A DNA stretch of 64,000 nt from JAIVJZ01 sp036386515 (lineage in GTDB: Bacteria > Acidobacteriota > Blastocatellia > Pyrinomonadales > Pyrinomonadaceae), in the NCBI GenBank assembly GCA_036386515.1, contig DASVVO010000075.1, forward strand, positions 25,317 to 89,316, given 5' to 3'. Shown piece by piece: positions 62,651-64,000 of the stretch (positions within the stretch are counted from its first letter, which is position 1; every line of letters starts with the position of its first letter). The notes under the pieces were generated by a model. That model worked only from the letters and a program-made list of their open reading frames with translations, had not been told where the DNA came from and ran no database searches. The position numbers and the translations under genes are program-made.

Positions 62651-63766
62651 TCAATCCGCCTTGAAAGTCTCTTTCCTCACCGTCAGGTGGTCGATCCTGT
62701 GATGTTTGATCTCGAAGCCGAGGCCGGGCGCGGCGGGGGCGGCGATCGTGCCGTGCGGCGTGACGGTGACGGGCGGCTCGATTATCTCTTCTTCCCAATA
62801 GCGCGCGCTGGCCGAGACATCGCCGGGCAGCGTGAAGCCCGCGAGCGTCGCCAGAGCGATGTTGTGCGCGCGCCCGATGCCCGACTCCAACATGCCGCCG
62901 CACCACACCGGCACACCCTTCTCACGACACACGCGCTCAACCTGCTGCGCCTCGCCATGCCCGCCCACGCGACCCAGTTTCACGTTGACGATGCGGCACG
63001 CGCCCATCTCGATCGCCTTGCGCGCATCGTCGCTCGAACGAATCGACTCGTCCAGACAGACGGGCGTCGAGACCTGTTCCTGCAAGCGCGCGTGGTCAAC
63101 CATGTCGTCGTAGGCCAGCGGCTGCTCGATCATCATCAAGCCGTATTCGTCCATCTGCCGGAACAGCGGGGCGTCTTCGAGCGTGTAGGCGGAGTTGGCG
63201 TCAACCATCAATTGGATGCCGGGAAACTCCGCGCAGACGCGCTCGACGATGGCCGAGTCCCAGCCCGGTTTGATCTTGATCTTGATGCGCTGGTAGCCCG
63301 CGGCGAGTTCGCGCCCGATCTTGTCGAGCAAGGCTTCGGGCGTGTCCTGAATGCCGATGGAGACGCCGCACGCGATCTCCGCGCGCTCGCCGCCGAGCAA
63401 CTTCCAGAGCGGCAACCCGGCGTGGCGCGCCTCGATGTCCCAGCACGCCGTTTCAATGGCGGCCTTCGCCATGCGATTGCCCCGCACCGGCCGCATCAGG
63501 GAGGACACCGCCGCCGCGCGTTCCACTCCGCGCCCGACCGTCATCGGCGCGAGGTAGTGTTTGATCACAGACCACGCGCTCTCCGTCCACTCCTCGCTGT
63601 AGAAAGGCCCTTCGCCGGCGGTGCATTCGCCCCAACCCTCCACGCCTTCCGTATCGAGCGCGCGCACGAGCAGGATTCTTCGCTCGGTCGTGCGCCCGAA
63701 ACTGGTCTCGAAAAAATGTATCAGCGGTAAACGAATTTCACGCAGTTCGATGGTTGCGATCTTCAC
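62651..63766 (-). CDS. Enolase-superfamily N-succinylamino-acid racemase / o-succinylbenzoate synthase
   Basis: 371 residues. The catalytic set of the muconate-lactonising subgroup is present: K164-x-K166 (KIKPGWD), metal ligands D189 (VDANSAY), E214 (IEQPL) and D239 (CLDES), and K263 (NVKLGRVGG). This matches the NSAR/OSBS family, in which one enzyme may do either reaction. The start is GTG with GGAG seven bases upstream. A downstream M20 hydrolase favours the racemase/deacylase pathway; a menaquinone role is the alternative. Confidence 0.88.
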   Translation of the reverse strand: MKIATIELREIRLPLIHFFETSFGRTTERRILLVRALDTEGVEGWGECTAGEGPFYSEEWTESAWSVIKHYLAPMTVGRGVERAAAVSSLMRPVRGNRMAKAAIETACWDIEARHAGLPLWKLLGGERAEIACGVSIGIQDTPEALLDKIGRELAAGYQRIKIKIKPGWDSAIVERVCAEFPGIQLMVDANSAYTLEDAPLFRQMDEYGLMMIEQPLAYDDMVDHARLQEQVSTPVCLDESIRSSDDARKAIEMGACRIVNVKLGRVGGHGEAQQVERVCREKGVPVWCGGMLESGIGRAHNIALATLAGFTLPGDVSASARYWEEEIIEPPVTVTPHGTIAAPAAPGLGFEIKHHRIDHLTVRKETFKAD

Positions 63767-63832
63767 ACGGGGACTCCTTCGTTAAACCATTATGGACGGA
63801 TTTCGTCGCCTTTGCCAACACGGGCGGACACC

Positions 63833-63861
63833 AAAGAAAAAGACGGCCAACGTGGCCGTCT
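63833..63861 (-). terminator. Rho-independent terminator for a minus-strand gene to the right
   Basis: On the minus strand AGACGGCCA-CGT-TGGCCGTCT is followed by TTTTTCTTT. The transcript it ends must start beyond the window; it also insulates the racemase operon. Confidence 0.85.
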
Positions 63862-63900
63862 CGCCTTCCTTTGAAGCTGTGTGAAAAGTAAAGCCGTGTT

Positions 63901-63985
63901 TGTCCCGGAGGGACATTTGCTAATAGCCCGGCCATTGATGGCCGGGGATAGTTAATGGCTCTTTTACCCGGAGTCCCGTAGGGAC
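63901..63985. repeat. Cluster of short REP-like palindromes
   Basis: TGTCCC-GGA-GGGACA (63901-63915), CCCGGCCA-TTGA-TGGCCGGG (63927-63946) and GTCCC-GTA-GGGAC (63973-63985) follow one another with AT-richer spacers. No gene lies in 63767-64000. They look like an interspersed repeat that continues past the window end. Confidence 0.75.
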
Positions 63986-64000
63986 GATTGAATAATGATG

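Overview
High-GC window (about two thirds G+C by eye) with Gram-negative envelope genes (TolC-type outer-membrane protein, lipoproteins), a menaquinol-type cytochrome bc complex and an A1-type aa3 oxidase. The gene content, the dense small palindromes and the GC fit an Acidobacteriota chromosome, perhaps Blastocatellia/Pyrinomonadales; that placement is inference, no marker gene settles it.

0-16.5 kb is one long minus-strand respiratory operon read from a promoter near 16.7 kb: Rieske protein, cytochrome b6-like and subunit-IV-like proteins, a 1257-residue cytochrome with eight CXXCH motifs, a cupredoxin-like lipoprotein, heme O synthase, oxidase subunits II, I, III, a second III, IV, then small assembly or accessory proteins. 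It looks like a complete quinol-to-oxygen chain whose soluble cytochrome c is replaced by a tethered octaheme protein. 16.7-25.7 kb holds a small membrane protein, a glutaredoxin-like protein, a magnesium-chelatase set whose H subunit is split in two with the C-terminal half encoded before the N-terminal half, a fused I-D ATPase subunit, a VTT-domain membrane protein and a secreted protein. 25.8-29.7 kb is gap-pgk-tpiA-secG-tRNA-Leu.

30-44 kb carries a TolC-like protein, glycosyltransferase, PBP4-type carboxypeptidase, prepilin peptidase, histidine kinase, a UbiD decarboxylase with a flavin monooxygenase, and a pair of M16 peptidases (one active, one lacking its zinc site). 44.5-45.8 kb is an AT-richer patch with two orphan ORFs and an attC-like palindrome. 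46.6-57.5 kb runs on the plus strand: an FHA-like membrane serine protease, then a tight set of GT39-type glycosyltransferase, a HEAT-like secreted protein, an alkaline-phosphatase-superfamily enzyme and a fusion of a flippase-like domain with an FtsX/MacB permease. 57.7-63.8 kb holds peptide and amino-acid enzymes (Xaa-Pro peptidase, gamma-glutamyltransferase, M20 hydrolase, enolase-superfamily racemase).

The strongest unexplained signals are (1) the permuted, split chelatase H subunit and (2) a family of long hairpins built from inverted arrays of 7-bp units. The unit sequence differs at each locus but the architecture is the same. The hairpins fill gaps inside operons, including all three gaps of the glycolytic operon; one sits in frame inside the chelatase H gene.
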